Below are positions 40,085-48,915 of a stretch of 64,000 bases of DNA, piece by piece. Within the stretch, counting starts at the first letter, position 1; the number at the start of each line of letters is the position of its first letter. The notes under the pieces are model-generated. The model saw only the letters and a program-made list of their open reading frames with translations, had not been told where the DNA came from and did no database searches. Position numbers and translations under genes: made by a program. This DNA comes from Microbispora sp. H13382 (lineage in GTDB: Bacteria; Actinomycetota; Actinomycetes; Streptosporangiales; Streptosporangiaceae): contig NZ_JABBXA010000021.1 in the NCBI RefSeq assembly GCF_014161445.1, positions 62,001-126,000 of the forward strand, in the 5' to 3' direction.

Positions 40085-42883
40085 TCAGCCTGAGGTGCTG
40101 AACTCGAGGCTGGCGGGCAGGTCCGACCGCCGGGTGACGTTGAGCTTGCGGTAGATCCTGGTCAGGTGCTGCTCGACCGTGCTCACCGTGATGTACAGCT
40201 TGTCGGCGATCTCGCGGTTGGTGTAGCCGACGGCGGCGAGCGAGGCCACGCGGCGCTCGGCCTCGCTCAGCGCCCCCGAGCCGCTCTCGGTCCTGGGCGG
40301 CTCGGCCGGCTGCCCGGGACCACCCTGGGTGAGCGCGTTGACCAGCGGGACGGCCTCGCACTCCTCCGCGATCCGCTGCGCCTGCCTGGCGACCGTACGG
40401 GCGCGCCGCAGTTCCCCCACCGCCTGGTAGGCGTCGGCCAGGTCCACCAGGGCCCGGGCCAGCTCGTACTGGTCGCCGCTCGCCTGCAGCATGTCGGCGG
40501 CGCGGCGCAGCAGCGGGGGACGCTGCCGTGGCTCGCTCGCGGCGGCCGTCAGTCGCAGCCCGATCCCCCGGGCGCGGACCGGGCCGGGGGCGCAGCGGGT
40601 CACGTGCTCGTCCAGCAGCGGCCGGGCCCGCTCCGGGCGGCCCATGCCGATCAGCGCCTCGGCCGCGCCCGTCCGCCACGAGATCAGCCCCGGCGCGTCG
40701 AGGCTCCAGGAGCCCATCAGCTCGCCGCAGGTCTGGAAGTCGCGCAGGGCCATGCCGAGGTCGCCCGTCGCCAGGTGGTAGCGGCCCCGCGCGTTCAGGT
40801 AGTGCAGGCCGTACCTGGTCTGGAGCATGGCCTCGGGCACGGGCTGGTTGACCAGCTGCACGGCCTCGTCGAGCCGGCCCATCGCGGTCACCGTCGTCAG
40901 CAGCACCGACAGCGGCCCGCCGATCGCGACCCCCCAGCTCGTGGGCGGGATGAGCCGCACGGCCATCTGGGCGAGGCCCTCGGCGCCCTCCAGGTCGCCC
41001 TGCCGCAGGCTGATCTCGGCGCGCAGCGCCGCGAGGCGGGCCTGCCTGCTCGGGGCCCGGCGGCTGGCGGCCTCCTCGAAGAACAGGTCGCACCAGGGCG
41101 CCGCGAGGTCGGGCCGCTCGCCGTAGATGAGCGCGAGCAGGGCGCACTCGACGGCGTCCATCGACATGTCGTCCAGGCGGGAGCCGCGCAGGATGCGTTC
41201 CACGTCGGCCAGCGTCTGCGGGTGCGGGCCCTTGGTCAGCACCGCCGCGAGCGCGGTGGCGGCCTCCAGCCGGCCGATGACCGGCGCGGACGGCGGCGCC
41301 TGCGTGCTCACGTCGGTGACCCTCGGGATGTGCGCCAGGAACGGCGTGTAGGAGCAGCGCAGCCACGGCCGGGCGGCGCGGATCTCGGCCACGGTCTCCG
41401 CGTCCATGATCGTGCCGATCCTGCCCAGGTGGTCGAGCACGTCGCGGGCGTCGTCGAAGCGGCCGTGCCACAGCAGCGCCTTGGCCAGCACGACCGCGTC
41501 GGAGCCGCGCAGGTGTCCGCGGTGCATGGCGTCGGTGAGCTCGTCGAGGTGGGCCGCGGGGGCGCTCGGGTTGAGCCGCCACTCCGCGCGCACCAGCGTC
41601 GTCTTGATGGTGGCCCGGCGCTGGTCGTCGGTGCACGCGCCGTCGGCCAGCCGCAGGTAGTCGACGGCGGGCTCGACCCGTCCCTCGCTGAGCGCCTGCC
41701 GGGCCGCCTCCTCCAGGATCGGTACGGCCCACGGGCCCCCGTTGTGCGAGGCGGCCAGCAGGTGCTCGGCGATCACGGCGGCCGGGGCGCCCTGGCCGTA
41801 CGCCAGTTCGGCGGCCCTGCGGTGCAGGTCCGTCCGCTCGTGCCGGTCGAGGTCGGCGAGCACGGCGGCGCGCGCCTGGGGGTGGCGCAGGTGCAGGTCG
41901 GCGCCGACCAGCCCGGCGTTGTGCAGCGCGTTGAGCGCCTGGACGACGACGCCGGCGTCGAGGTCGAGCAGCCGGTCGAGGTGGCCGGGGTCGCCGGCGA
42001 CCGCCAGGCCCCGCGCGACGCGGGCCGCGAGCGGGTGCCCGCGGTGCAGGCACGACTGCACCGCCTGGCGGTAGGCGTCGCCCGCGGCGATCTCGTCCGG
42101 CTCCGCCGCCGGTTCGCTGTCCGCCGGGGCGCCCGCGGCGTCGGCCGCCGCGAGGTGGTCCTCGATGAGCGCGCCCACGAGCAGCGGGTTGCCGCCGCTG
42201 ACCACGTGCCAGTCCGCGGCGAACCGCCGGGCGGTGTCGTCGCCCACGATGTCGGCCGCCATGATCTCGACGCCCTCGCGGGACAGTGCCGACAGCGGCA
42301 GGCGGCGGCAGTGCGGCTGGCGCAGCAGCTCGGTCTGGAACAGCGACGGGGCGTTCCACGCCTCCTCCGACTGGCTGAAGATCGCCAGGATGTGGGCGAA
42401 GCGCAGCCTGCGGGCGAGGTAGGCCAGGCAGAGCTGCGAGGCGCGGTCGGCGTGCTGGATGTCGTCCACCACGATCATCAGCGGGTGCCGCTCGGCGAGT
42501 TCGAGCAGCACCATGCACAGGGCGTGCACGATGTGGGCGTCCACCTGGTCGACGTAGTCGGCCAGCGGGTCGGCCGACATGGCGCAGCGGGCGCCCTCGT
42601 GCAGCAGGTTGCGGGTCCGCTCCTCCTCCTCGGCTGTGAGCGGCGCGTTGTGCAGGATCTGCGACAGCACGGCCAGCGCCAGCCCCGACTCCGCCTGCGA
42701 GCAGGTGGCGGTCAGCGGCAGCGCGCCGTGCTCCAGCGCGTCCTCGACGAGCGTGTTGAGCAGTGCGGTCTTGCCCGTCGCGACGGGCCCTCCGACGATC
42801 GCGATCTTTCCTCTGCCGGTGACGGCGTCGGCCAGCATGTCCTCAAGGGAGGCCAACACCTCTTCCCGCTCCACCAGGGCCAT
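40085..42883 (-). CDS. LAL-type (large ATP-binding LuxR) transcriptional regulator
   Basis: 932 codons from ATG 42883 with GGGAGG nine bases upstream. Walker A IAIVGGPVATGKTALLN (about 28-42), Walker B LMIVVDDIQHADRAS, then a long helical sensor region with TPR-like repeats. The C-terminal LuxR helix-turn-helix is SEAERRVASLAAVGYTNREI then ITVSTVEQHLTRIYRKLNV. LAL proteins are pathway activators in many actinomycete biosynthetic clusters; leuA, prenyltransferase and the pap genes nearby make that role likely. It is 92 bases downstream of the isopropylmalate-synthase gene on the same strand. Confidence 0.93.
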   Translation of the reverse strand: MALVEREEVLASLEDMLADAVTGRGKIAIVGGPVATGKTALLNTLVEDALEHGALPLTATCSQAESGLALAVLSQILHNAPLTAEEEERTRNLLHEGARCAMSADPLADYVDQVDAHIVHALCMVLLELAERHPLMIVVDDIQHADRASQLCLAYLARRLRFAHILAIFSQSEEAWNAPSLFQTELLRQPHCRRLPLSALSREGVEIMAADIVGDDTARRFAADWHVVSGGNPLLVGALIEDHLAAADAAGAPADSEPAAEPDEIAAGDAYRQAVQSCLHRGHPLAARVARGLAVAGDPGHLDRLLDLDAGVVVQALNALHNAGLVGADLHLRHPQARAAVLADLDRHERTDLHRRAAELAYGQGAPAAVIAEHLLAASHNGGPWAVPILEEAARQALSEGRVEPAVDYLRLADGACTDDQRRATIKTTLVRAEWRLNPSAPAAHLDELTDAMHRGHLRGSDAVVLAKALLWHGRFDDARDVLDHLGRIGTIMDAETVAEIRAARPWLRCSYTPFLAHIPRVTDVSTQAPPSAPVIGRLEAATALAAVLTKGPHPQTLADVERILRGSRLDDMSMDAVECALLALIYGERPDLAAPWCDLFFEEAASRRAPSRQARLAALRAEISLRQGDLEGAEGLAQMAVRLIPPTSWGVAIGGPLSVLLTTVTAMGRLDEAVQLVNQPVPEAMLQTRYGLHYLNARGRYHLATGDLGMALRDFQTCGELMGSWSLDAPGLISWRTGAAEALIGMGRPERARPLLDEHVTRCAPGPVRARGIGLRLTAAASEPRQRPPLLRRAADMLQASGDQYELARALVDLADAYQAVGELRRARTVARQAQRIAEECEAVPLVNALTQGGPGQPAEPPRTESGSGALSEAERRVASLAAVGYTNREIADKLYITVSTVEQHLTRIYRKLNVTRRSDLPASLEFSTSG

Positions 42884-42975
42884 AATGAGCCTCCCGAATT
42901 CCGTTCGATACGCGGCCGAGCGGCCGGATTCACAATTGCCGTGACTTTCGGTAAAGATCGTGAGTTGAGTGACGT

Positions 42976-44706
42976 TCAGCCGACCAGCGACATTCGCGGG
43001 GAAACGGCGTCGCCGGCCCGCTCCTGCGCTCCGTCCGCGTTCGTTTCGCCCGAGCGGGCCAGCGCCGAGCGGACGGCCGCGAACGACGCGGCGACCACGT
43101 CGCGGTCGAGGCCCACGCCCCAGACCTGCCGCCCGTCGATCACGCACTCGGCGTAGACCGCCACCTCCCGGTCCCCCGCGCCGCCGGCGGCCTCGACGCC
43201 GGTGCGGTGGACCATCTGCACGTCCACGTTCCAGACCGCCAGACGGGCGCCGAGGGTGCGGATGGCGTCGGCCTGCGAACCCGCGACGTCGAAGCGGGCG
43301 CCGTCGACGTACAACGTGGTCTGCAGCGGCCGGCCGCCGAGCCCGAGGGGGACGGTGATCTCGGTCCGCGACAGGTACTCCTCGTCGAACAGGCCGCGGA
43401 CGACCGCCGGGGTGATCTCCCCGCCGGAGCCGTCCGCGTGGGCCTGCACGACGCGGGCGAACTCCGCCTGCAGGGCCTTGGGCAGGTTCAGCCCGTGCCA
43501 GGCGCTCAGGATGTAGGCCACGCCGCCCTTGCCCGACTGGCTGTTGATGCGCACCACCGCCTCGTACGTGCGGCCGACGTCCTTGGGGTCGAGCGGCAGG
43601 TACGGCATGCGCCACGGCAGGTCGTCCACGCTGACGTCCGCCTCGGCGGCCTCCACGGCCAGGGCGTCGAAACCCTTCTTGATGGCGTCCTGGTGGGAGC
43701 CGGAGAAGGCGGTGTAGACGAGGTCGCCGCCGTACGGGTGGCGGGGGCTGACCTGCATCTCGTTGCAGTACTCGACGGTGCGGCGGATCTCGGTGATGTC
43801 GGAGAAGTCGATGCCGGGGTCGACGCCCTGGGTGTACATGTTCAGGCCGAGCGTGACCAGGCAGACGTTGCCGGCCCGCTCGCCGTTGCCGAACAGGCAG
43901 CCCTCGATCCGCTGGGCGCCGGCCAGCAGCGCCAGCTCGGAGGCGGCCACGCCGGTGCCGCGGTCGTTGTGCGGGTGGATCGACAGGCAGACGTGCTCCC
44001 GGTGGGACAGGTTGCGGTCGAGCCACTCGATCTGGTCGGCGAAGACGTGCGGGAGCGACCGCTCCACCGTGGTCGGGAAGTTGAGGATGATCTCCCGGCC
44101 CTCCTCCGGCTGCCACACGTCCATGACCGCCTCGCAGACCTCGAGCGCGAACTCGGGCTCGGTCTCGTTGAACAGCTCGGGCGAATACTGGAACCCGAGG
44201 TCGCAGTCGCCCAGGGTCGCCTCGGCGTACTTCATCATCAGCCGGGTGCCCTCGACGGCGAGGTCCCGGCACTCGTCGCGGGTCATGCCGAAGACGACCC
44301 GGCGGAAGAGCGGGGCGGTCGCGTTGTAGAGGTGGATGTTGGCCCGGGGCGCGCCGGCCAGGCTCTCCACGGTCCGCCGGATCAGCTCGTCCCGGGCCTG
44401 CACGAGAACCGAGATCCGCACGTCGTCGGGGATCCGGTCCTCCTCGATGAGCATGCGCACGAAGTCGTGGTCGTCCTGGCTCGCCACCGGGAACCCGACC
44501 TCGATCTCCTTGTAGCCCATCCGTACGAGCAGGTCGAACATCGCGAGCTTGCGCTCCGGGCTCATCGGGTTGACCAGTGACTGGTTGCCGTCGCGCAGGT
44601 CGGTGGACAGCCATCGCGGTGCGGCCTCGATCGTCCGGTCCGGCCAGCGCCGGTCCGCCAGGCGGACGGGGGTGAAGGCCGAGTAACGGGAAGGAGAGCT
44701 GCTCAT
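42976..44706 (-). CDS. leuA: 2-isopropylmalate synthase
   Basis: 576 codons from ATG 44706 (AAAGGA upstream). DRE-TIM metallolyase features: PRWLSTDLRDGNQSLVNPMS (catalytic metal/general base), GYKEIEVGFPVASQDDHDFV, metal ligands in LSIHPHNDRGTGVAASE and GCLFGNGERAGNVCL. The C-terminal LeuA dimer/leucine-feedback domain follows (VQMVHRTGVEAAGG to DRDVVAASFAAV). Length matches the LeuA2 group of actinobacteria. It condenses 2-oxoisovalerate with acetyl-CoA. The location between a LAL regulator and a UbiA enzyme suggests either the housekeeping gene captured by the cluster or a chain-extension enzyme; the sequence looks like a normal LeuA. Confidence 0.93.
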   Translation of the reverse strand: MSSSPSRYSAFTPVRLADRRWPDRTIEAAPRWLSTDLRDGNQSLVNPMSPERKLAMFDLLVRMGYKEIEVGFPVASQDDHDFVRMLIEEDRIPDDVRISVLVQARDELIRRTVESLAGAPRANIHLYNATAPLFRRVVFGMTRDECRDLAVEGTRLMMKYAEATLGDCDLGFQYSPELFNETEPEFALEVCEAVMDVWQPEEGREIILNFPTTVERSLPHVFADQIEWLDRNLSHREHVCLSIHPHNDRGTGVAASELALLAGAQRIEGCLFGNGERAGNVCLVTLGLNMYTQGVDPGIDFSDITEIRRTVEYCNEMQVSPRHPYGGDLVYTAFSGSHQDAIKKGFDALAVEAAEADVSVDDLPWRMPYLPLDPKDVGRTYEAVVRINSQSGKGGVAYILSAWHGLNLPKALQAEFARVVQAHADGSGGEITPAVVRGLFDEEYLSRTEITVPLGLGGRPLQTTLYVDGARFDVAGSQADAIRTLGARLAVWNVDVQMVHRTGVEAAGGAGDREVAVYAECVIDGRQVWGVGLDRDVVAASFAAVRSALARSGETNADGAQERAGDAVSPRMSLVG

Positions 44707-45003
44707 GAGGAATTCCTTTCTCATCGGCGACCATGTCACCGAATTCGCGACCGACCGTTTTCCGAGAAGCTGTCCGCGAATCGCGCCGACTCCCTTCCGG
44801 AAGGCCGCCGAAATTCCTGGTGATTCGCTGACCGGTACGTCGCCGAAGCTACAAGCGCGCTGGTCAAGGGGCAAGAGACAAGCAACTAGAGTGCGGCCGG
44901 GATCACCCGGACGATCGGTAGGGGTATCGAAAGTTGTAGATCCGGTACAACCTCCCGGGCGACCCCCTTAACGACCCCCTGAATCGGACACATACTCCGG
45001 ATC
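44707..45003. promoter_or_regulatory. Divergent promoter region between leuA and the UbiA gene
   Basis: 297 bases. Contains the palindrome GTTGTA-N7-TACAAC at 44933-44951, 53 bases before the prenyltransferase start, and a CTACAA hexamer at 44849-44854 nearer leuA. AAAGTTGTAG at 44930-44939 recurs in the promoter region of the peptide/ATP-grasp operon (complement of 52510-52519). A regulator of the cluster, for example the LuxR-type response regulator encoded just beyond, may bind here. No leucine-rich leader peptide was seen ahead of leuA. Confidence 0.45.
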
Positions 45004-45951
45004 ATGTCGATCAATAGAGCGGTATTCCCGGCTATTTCGATTTCGCCTTTCCGAATCCTCGGAATGTGCGTGACCGAGGCGCGCCCGTCCGTTCTCGCCA
45101 TCTTCTTCCTGCGGTTCGCCGCGGGAGCGGCCCTGGACGCCGGCCTCGCCCCCGCCGACCCGTTCCGCCTGGTGGCGGGGGCCCTGGTGTGGCAGTGCGC
45201 GATCTTCTTCGTCTACCTCTTCAACGGGGTGACGGACATGCGGGAGGACCGCGTGAACGGCTCACACCGGCCCATCGCCCGAGGCGACCTCGACGCCGGC
45301 CTGGCCCTGATCGTCGCCTGGACCGCCGCCGCGGCCGCCCTGCTCGGCGCGCTGCTGCTCGGCGGAGCGATGGTCTGGCTGGTCACGGCGGTGCTCGTGC
45401 TGGGTTACCTCTACTCGGCGCCGCCCTTCCCGCTGAAGAGGTGGTCGAGCGCCACCGTCGTGGTCGGCGGCGTGGCCGGCCTGCTCTCCTACTGCGCGGG
45501 TTACACCTCCTGCGGGACCGGCCCCACCGGGCGCGAGGCGATCGCGCTGCCCGCGTTCGCCCTCGCGGCCTCGCTGTGGATGGGCCTGGTCGGCACGCCG
45601 GCGAAGGACCTGCCCGACATCGCGGGCGACCGCTCCGCCGGGCGCGCCTCGTTCGCGGTGAGCCACGGAGAATGGCCGGTCAGGCTGCTGCTGTCGGCCG
45701 TCGCCGCCTCCGTCGCGATCGCTTTCTGCGCGGTCGCGCTGCTATTGCGGGTGCCGCTCGGCATGGCGCCGGCCGCGATGCTCGCCGGCGCCACGCTGCT
45801 CGCCGTCGTCACCCTTACTCCGCTTTCCCGGGGGTCCCGGGTGCGCCGCCGCCTGCCCTACCGGGCGTTCATGACGACGCAATACGCTGTGCATTTGGCT
45901 GTTCTTCTCCCGCTGGTGTCACAATTCTTATTGTCTGGGCGTGCGGCTTAG
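45004..45951 (+). CDS. UbiA-family prenyltransferase
   Basis: 315 codons from ATG 45004. Both Asp-rich motifs that hold the magnesium-diphosphate are present: YLFNGVTDMREDRVNGSHRP (NxxxDxxxD) and GTPAKDLPDIAGDRSAGR. About nine membrane helices. The group resembles UbiA enzymes that prenylate aromatic or other acceptors in cluster contexts; the acceptor cannot be told. A TTA leucine codon at 45928-45930 is rare for such GC-rich DNA and would depend on the bldA-type tRNA. A two-component pair follows six bases downstream. Confidence 0.9.
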   Translation: MSINRAVFPAISISPFRILGMCVTEARPSVLAIFFLRFAAGAALDAGLAPADPFRLVAGALVWQCAIFFVYLFNGVTDMREDRVNGSHRPIARGDLDAGLALIVAWTAAAAALLGALLLGGAMVWLVTAVLVLGYLYSAPPFPLKRWSSATVVVGGVAGLLSYCAGYTSCGTGPTGREAIALPAFALAASLWMGLVGTPAKDLPDIAGDRSAGRASFAVSHGEWPVRLLLSAVAASVAIAFCAVALLLRVPLGMAPAAMLAGATLLAVVTLTPLSRGSRVRRRLPYRAFMTTQYAVHLAVLLPLVSQFLLSGRAA

Positions 45952-45957
45952 TCCAGG

Positions 45958-47085
45958 ATGGAGGCACTCGTCCGCTTCCTCTCGGAGGGTCCATTGGCGG
46001 GAGATGGAGAGCTGGGACCGCAGGTCCCGGACTTCGAGGCTTTCCTCGAAGCGCATCGCTCCGAGATTCTGGAAGCGTACGCACGGAACCTGGCGGCACT
46101 GGACAGCCCGATCAGCCGCGACCCGACCGCCCTGCGGCAGGCGCTGGCGAACGCCGAGCAGATCCTCGACGACGTCGCGGAGACGCTGCGGTCCGGCAGC
46201 ATCAGGGTGGGCGACTCCCACAAGATCATCGCCTGGGAGGTGGGGGCGACCAGGGCGGCGAGCGGGGTCCACCCGGACGAGTCGCTCCGCGCGGCGTCGG
46301 TGTGGTTCCAGGCGGTCGTGACCTGCCTGCTGGAGCGCATGCCCGGGGACGCCGAGTCGATGCGGCTGCTCACGCTGGTCGTGCTGGGGCTGGAGCGCAG
46401 CATCACGACACGGATCAGGGAGTCCTCGGCCAGCTACTCGAGTTTCCTGCTGGACAAGGTCCACGAGGCCCAGGTCGAGGAGCGCCGCCGGATCGCCCGC
46501 GAACTGCACGACCGGCTCGGGCACGGCCTCAGCGTCGCCCACCGGCAACTTGAGCTGTACGACCTGCACCGGGCGAACAAGCCCGCGACGGCGACCGCCA
46601 AGGTGGAGACCGCCCAGCAGGCCATCCTGGAGACGATGCAGAACCTGCGCGCGGTCACCAGCGAGCTGCACCCGCAGGAGCCGCTGAACAGCCTGGAGAA
46701 GGCTCTGCTGTACTACCTCGAGACCGTGGACATGGACGAGGTGGACATCCGGCTGCGGGTCAGCGGGGACGAGACGTGGGCCTCTCCGACCGTCCGCGAC
46801 GAGTCCTTCCTCATCCTGCGTGAGGCGGCCAGGAACGCGCTCAGCCACGGCAACCCCAGCAAGGTGCTGATCCGGGTCGACTTCGCCCCGCACGAGCTGC
46901 GCGCGTCCGTGGACGACGACGGCCTGGGCTTCACGGAAGGAGGAGGCGGCCGGTCGGACGGCGTGGGCCTGCTGTCGATGCAGGAACGCGCCGCGATCAT
47001 CGGCGGGACGACCACCATCACGAGCAGGCCGGGTCACGGCACGCACGTCGAACTGTACGTGCCCTTCTCAGGGCTCACCGCATGA
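45958..47085 (+). CDS. Cytosolic NarL-type sensor histidine kinase
   Basis: 375 codons from ATG 45958; the ribosome site is weak and the start uncertain. No membrane helix is present. Residues 1-165 form a helical globin-/RsbR-like sensor region (AHRSEILEAYARNLAALD; TTRIRESSASYSSFLL). HisKA_3 follows with RRIARELHDRLGHGLSVAHR, then HATPase motifs LREAARNALSHGNPSKVLI and GVGLLSMQERAAIIGG. It begins six bases after the UbiA gene and 16 bases before its response regulator, so the three are probably one operon sensing a cytoplasmic signal. Confidence 0.87.
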   Translation: MEALVRFLSEGPLAGDGELGPQVPDFEAFLEAHRSEILEAYARNLAALDSPISRDPTALRQALANAEQILDDVAETLRSGSIRVGDSHKIIAWEVGATRAASGVHPDESLRAASVWFQAVVTCLLERMPGDAESMRLLTLVVLGLERSITTRIRESSASYSSFLLDKVHEAQVEERRRIARELHDRLGHGLSVAHRQLELYDLHRANKPATATAKVETAQQAILETMQNLRAVTSELHPQEPLNSLEKALLYYLETVDMDEVDIRLRVSGDETWASPTVRDESFLILREAARNALSHGNPSKVLIRVDFAPHELRASVDDDGLGFTEGGGGRSDGVGLLSMQERAAIIGGTTTITSRPGHGTHVELYVPFSGLTA

Positions 47086-47101
47086 CCCGATCGGGGACAA
47101 C

Positions 47102-47794
47102 ATGATCACTATCGCCGTCATCGACGACCACGCGCTGTTCCGTGAGGGCCTGCGCGAGATCCTGGAGGCCCAGGATGACTTCGAGGTCGTCGGCGAGGCG
47201 GGCGACTCCGACGGGGCCGTGGCCCTGGTCGAGCGGGAGCGGCCCGACGTGGTCCTCCTGGACGTCGAGATCCCCGGCGACGACGCCACCCAGACCGTGG
47301 CCCGCATGCGTCAGATCTCGCCCGAGTCGCAGATCATCATCCTCAGCATGTACGACGGCCCCCAACTGCTCAGCCGCCTGCTGGCGGCGGGCATCCGCGG
47401 CTATCTGCTCAAGAGCGTGCACCGCCAGGAGCTGATCTCGGCCGTCAGGAGCGTCAGGGCCGAGCCCGACCGGCTCGTGCTCGCCGTCTCGCGGGACTCG
47501 TTCGCCCAGGTGCAGGGGGGCGGGTCGAAGGTGGTGCTGACCGACAGAGAGCGGGAGATCCTCGAGCTGGCCGCCCAGGCGCTGAGCAACTACCAGATCG
47601 CCACCCGGCTCACGCTCACCGAGGCGACGATCAAGCGGCACCTGCACAACATCTTCACCAAGCTCGGCGCCGTCTCCCGGATCGACGCGGTCAACAAGGC
47701 AGTGGCCGCCTCGCTCATCACGCCGCGCCGCGACCAGCCCGCGCCCCGGCCCCGCCCCAACCCCGGCCTGCGGGGGCAGCGGTCGGTCCCCTGA
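47102..47794 (+). CDS. NarL/LuxR-family response regulator
   Basis: 230 codons from ATG 47102. Receiver: IAVIDDHALFREGLREIL, phospho-acceptor in VVLLDVEIPGDD, LSMYDGPQL and Lys in GYLLKSV. LuxR-type output: LTDREREILELAAQALSNYQ and LTEATIKRHLHNIFTKLGAV. Partner of the preceding kinase. The C-terminus adds a Pro/Arg-rich tail. It may control the cluster through sites such as the palindrome at 44933-44951. Confidence 0.94.
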   Translation: MITIAVIDDHALFREGLREILEAQDDFEVVGEAGDSDGAVALVERERPDVVLLDVEIPGDDATQTVARMRQISPESQIIILSMYDGPQLLSRLLAAGIRGYLLKSVHRQELISAVRSVRAEPDRLVLAVSRDSFAQVQGGGSKVVLTDREREILELAAQALSNYQIATRLTLTEATIKRHLHNIFTKLGAVSRIDAVNKAVAASLITPRRDQPAPRPRPNPGLRGQRSVP

Positions 47795-47814
47795 CCCGCG
47801 GGCGCCGGAAATCC

Positions 47815-48759
47815 TCAGTCGTCATGCAGGGGAAACGTCCCGGCGAGGCGGGCCTTGACCGGCTCGGGCAGCAGGATGCCGGTCGCGGTGAGGTTCATCT
47901 CCAGATGGACCAGGTCGCGCGTGCTCGGCACCGGCACGATGTCGTCGCCCTGTGCCAGCAGCCAGGCGATGGCCAGCCGGCCCATACCGATGTCCATATC
48001 GGCCGCCACCCGCTGGGCTTCGCGCAGCCGCAGAAGCTCGGTCTCCAGGCTCTCCGGTGAGAAGCGCGGGTCGCGGCGGCGCACGTCTCCCGCGGCGAGC
48101 TGGACCGGCGAGGTGATCCTGCCGGTCAGGAAGCCCCTGCCGAGCGGCCTGCCGGCGATGACGCCCATCCCCAGCTCGCGCGCCACCGGCAGCAGCTCAC
48201 GCTCCGCCCGGCGCCGCCACAGGGAGTACTCCACCGCGACCGCGGCGACGGGCCGCGCCGCGTGCGCGCGCCGCAACCGCTTTCCGTCCAGCCCGCGGAC
48301 GCCGATGTGCGCGATCTTCCCGGCGTCCTGGAGACGGCCGGCGGCCCCCATCGTCTCCTCGATCTGCGCGTCCCCGGCGCCGGGGTCCACCACGAACAGG
48401 TCGACCCGCTCGACGCCCAGGCGGGACAGCGAGGCGTCGCAGGCCCTGCCGAGGTCCTCGGGGCGCGAGACGCAGCCGCCCGGTCCCACACCGGGGCCGG
48501 CCGCGATCAGGGCCTCGTCACGCCGGTGGGCGACGGCCTTGCCCACCAGGCGCTCGGCCTCGCCGCCGCCGTCGGTCAGGTCGATCAGCGACACGCCGCC
48601 GTCGAGCGCGCGCCGGACGACCCGCATCGCCTCGTCGGGGTCGGCAGCGCCGTAGGCGCCGGTCAGCGCGGTGCAGCCGAGCCCGAGGCTCGTGGCGACG
48701 AGTCCCTGCCCGCCCAGGCTCACGCGCCGCATGACGCCGCCCGCGACCGGCGTGGCCAT
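47815..48759 (-). CDS. Aldo/keto-reductase-fold protein lacking most catalytic residues
   Basis: 314 codons from ATG 48759. The AKR barrel is recognisable: LGLGCTALTGAYG, DEAMRVVRRALDGGVSLID, then VAVEYSLWRRRAERELLPVA, GMGVIAGRPLGRGFLTG and RRRDPRFSPESL. But the active site is altered: where the family has DTADxYG this protein has DLTDGGG (no Tyr), the TK of the next strand is IAAGPG (no Lys), and the DLYxxH histidine is DLFVVDP (Asp). Only the first Asp of the Asp/Tyr/Lys/His tetrad remains. It may bind nucleotide or a partner rather than reduce carbonyls. It is convergent with the regulator gene, 20 bases away. Confidence 0.8.
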   Translation of the reverse strand: MATPVAGGVMRRVSLGGQGLVATSLGLGCTALTGAYGAADPDEAMRVVRRALDGGVSLIDLTDGGGEAERLVGKAVAHRRDEALIAAGPGVGPGGCVSRPEDLGRACDASLSRLGVERVDLFVVDPGAGDAQIEETMGAAGRLQDAGKIAHIGVRGLDGKRLRRAHAARPVAAVAVEYSLWRRRAERELLPVARELGMGVIAGRPLGRGFLTGRITSPVQLAAGDVRRRDPRFSPESLETELLRLREAQRVAADMDIGMGRLAIAWLLAQGDDIVPVPSTRDLVHLEMNLTATGILLPEPVKARLAGTFPLHDD

Positions 48760-48915
48760 GACCGCTTGAAGGGCTTCGATATCGCTTCGTCATTCACGTG
48801 GACACCGCTGGAAGTAATGGAGGTATGAGAAACGCGAGGATGCACCCGATACCTCTCGGATTGCACGAGGCGGATTTTCCACCCCTATTTTTCCCCACTG
48901 CTACGACCGTTCGTG

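Noticed and set aside
40085-44734. 1549-codon reading that would extend the LAL regulator through leuA
   Set aside because: The upstream part is leuA read in the wrong frame; ATG 42883 with GGGAGG is the real start.
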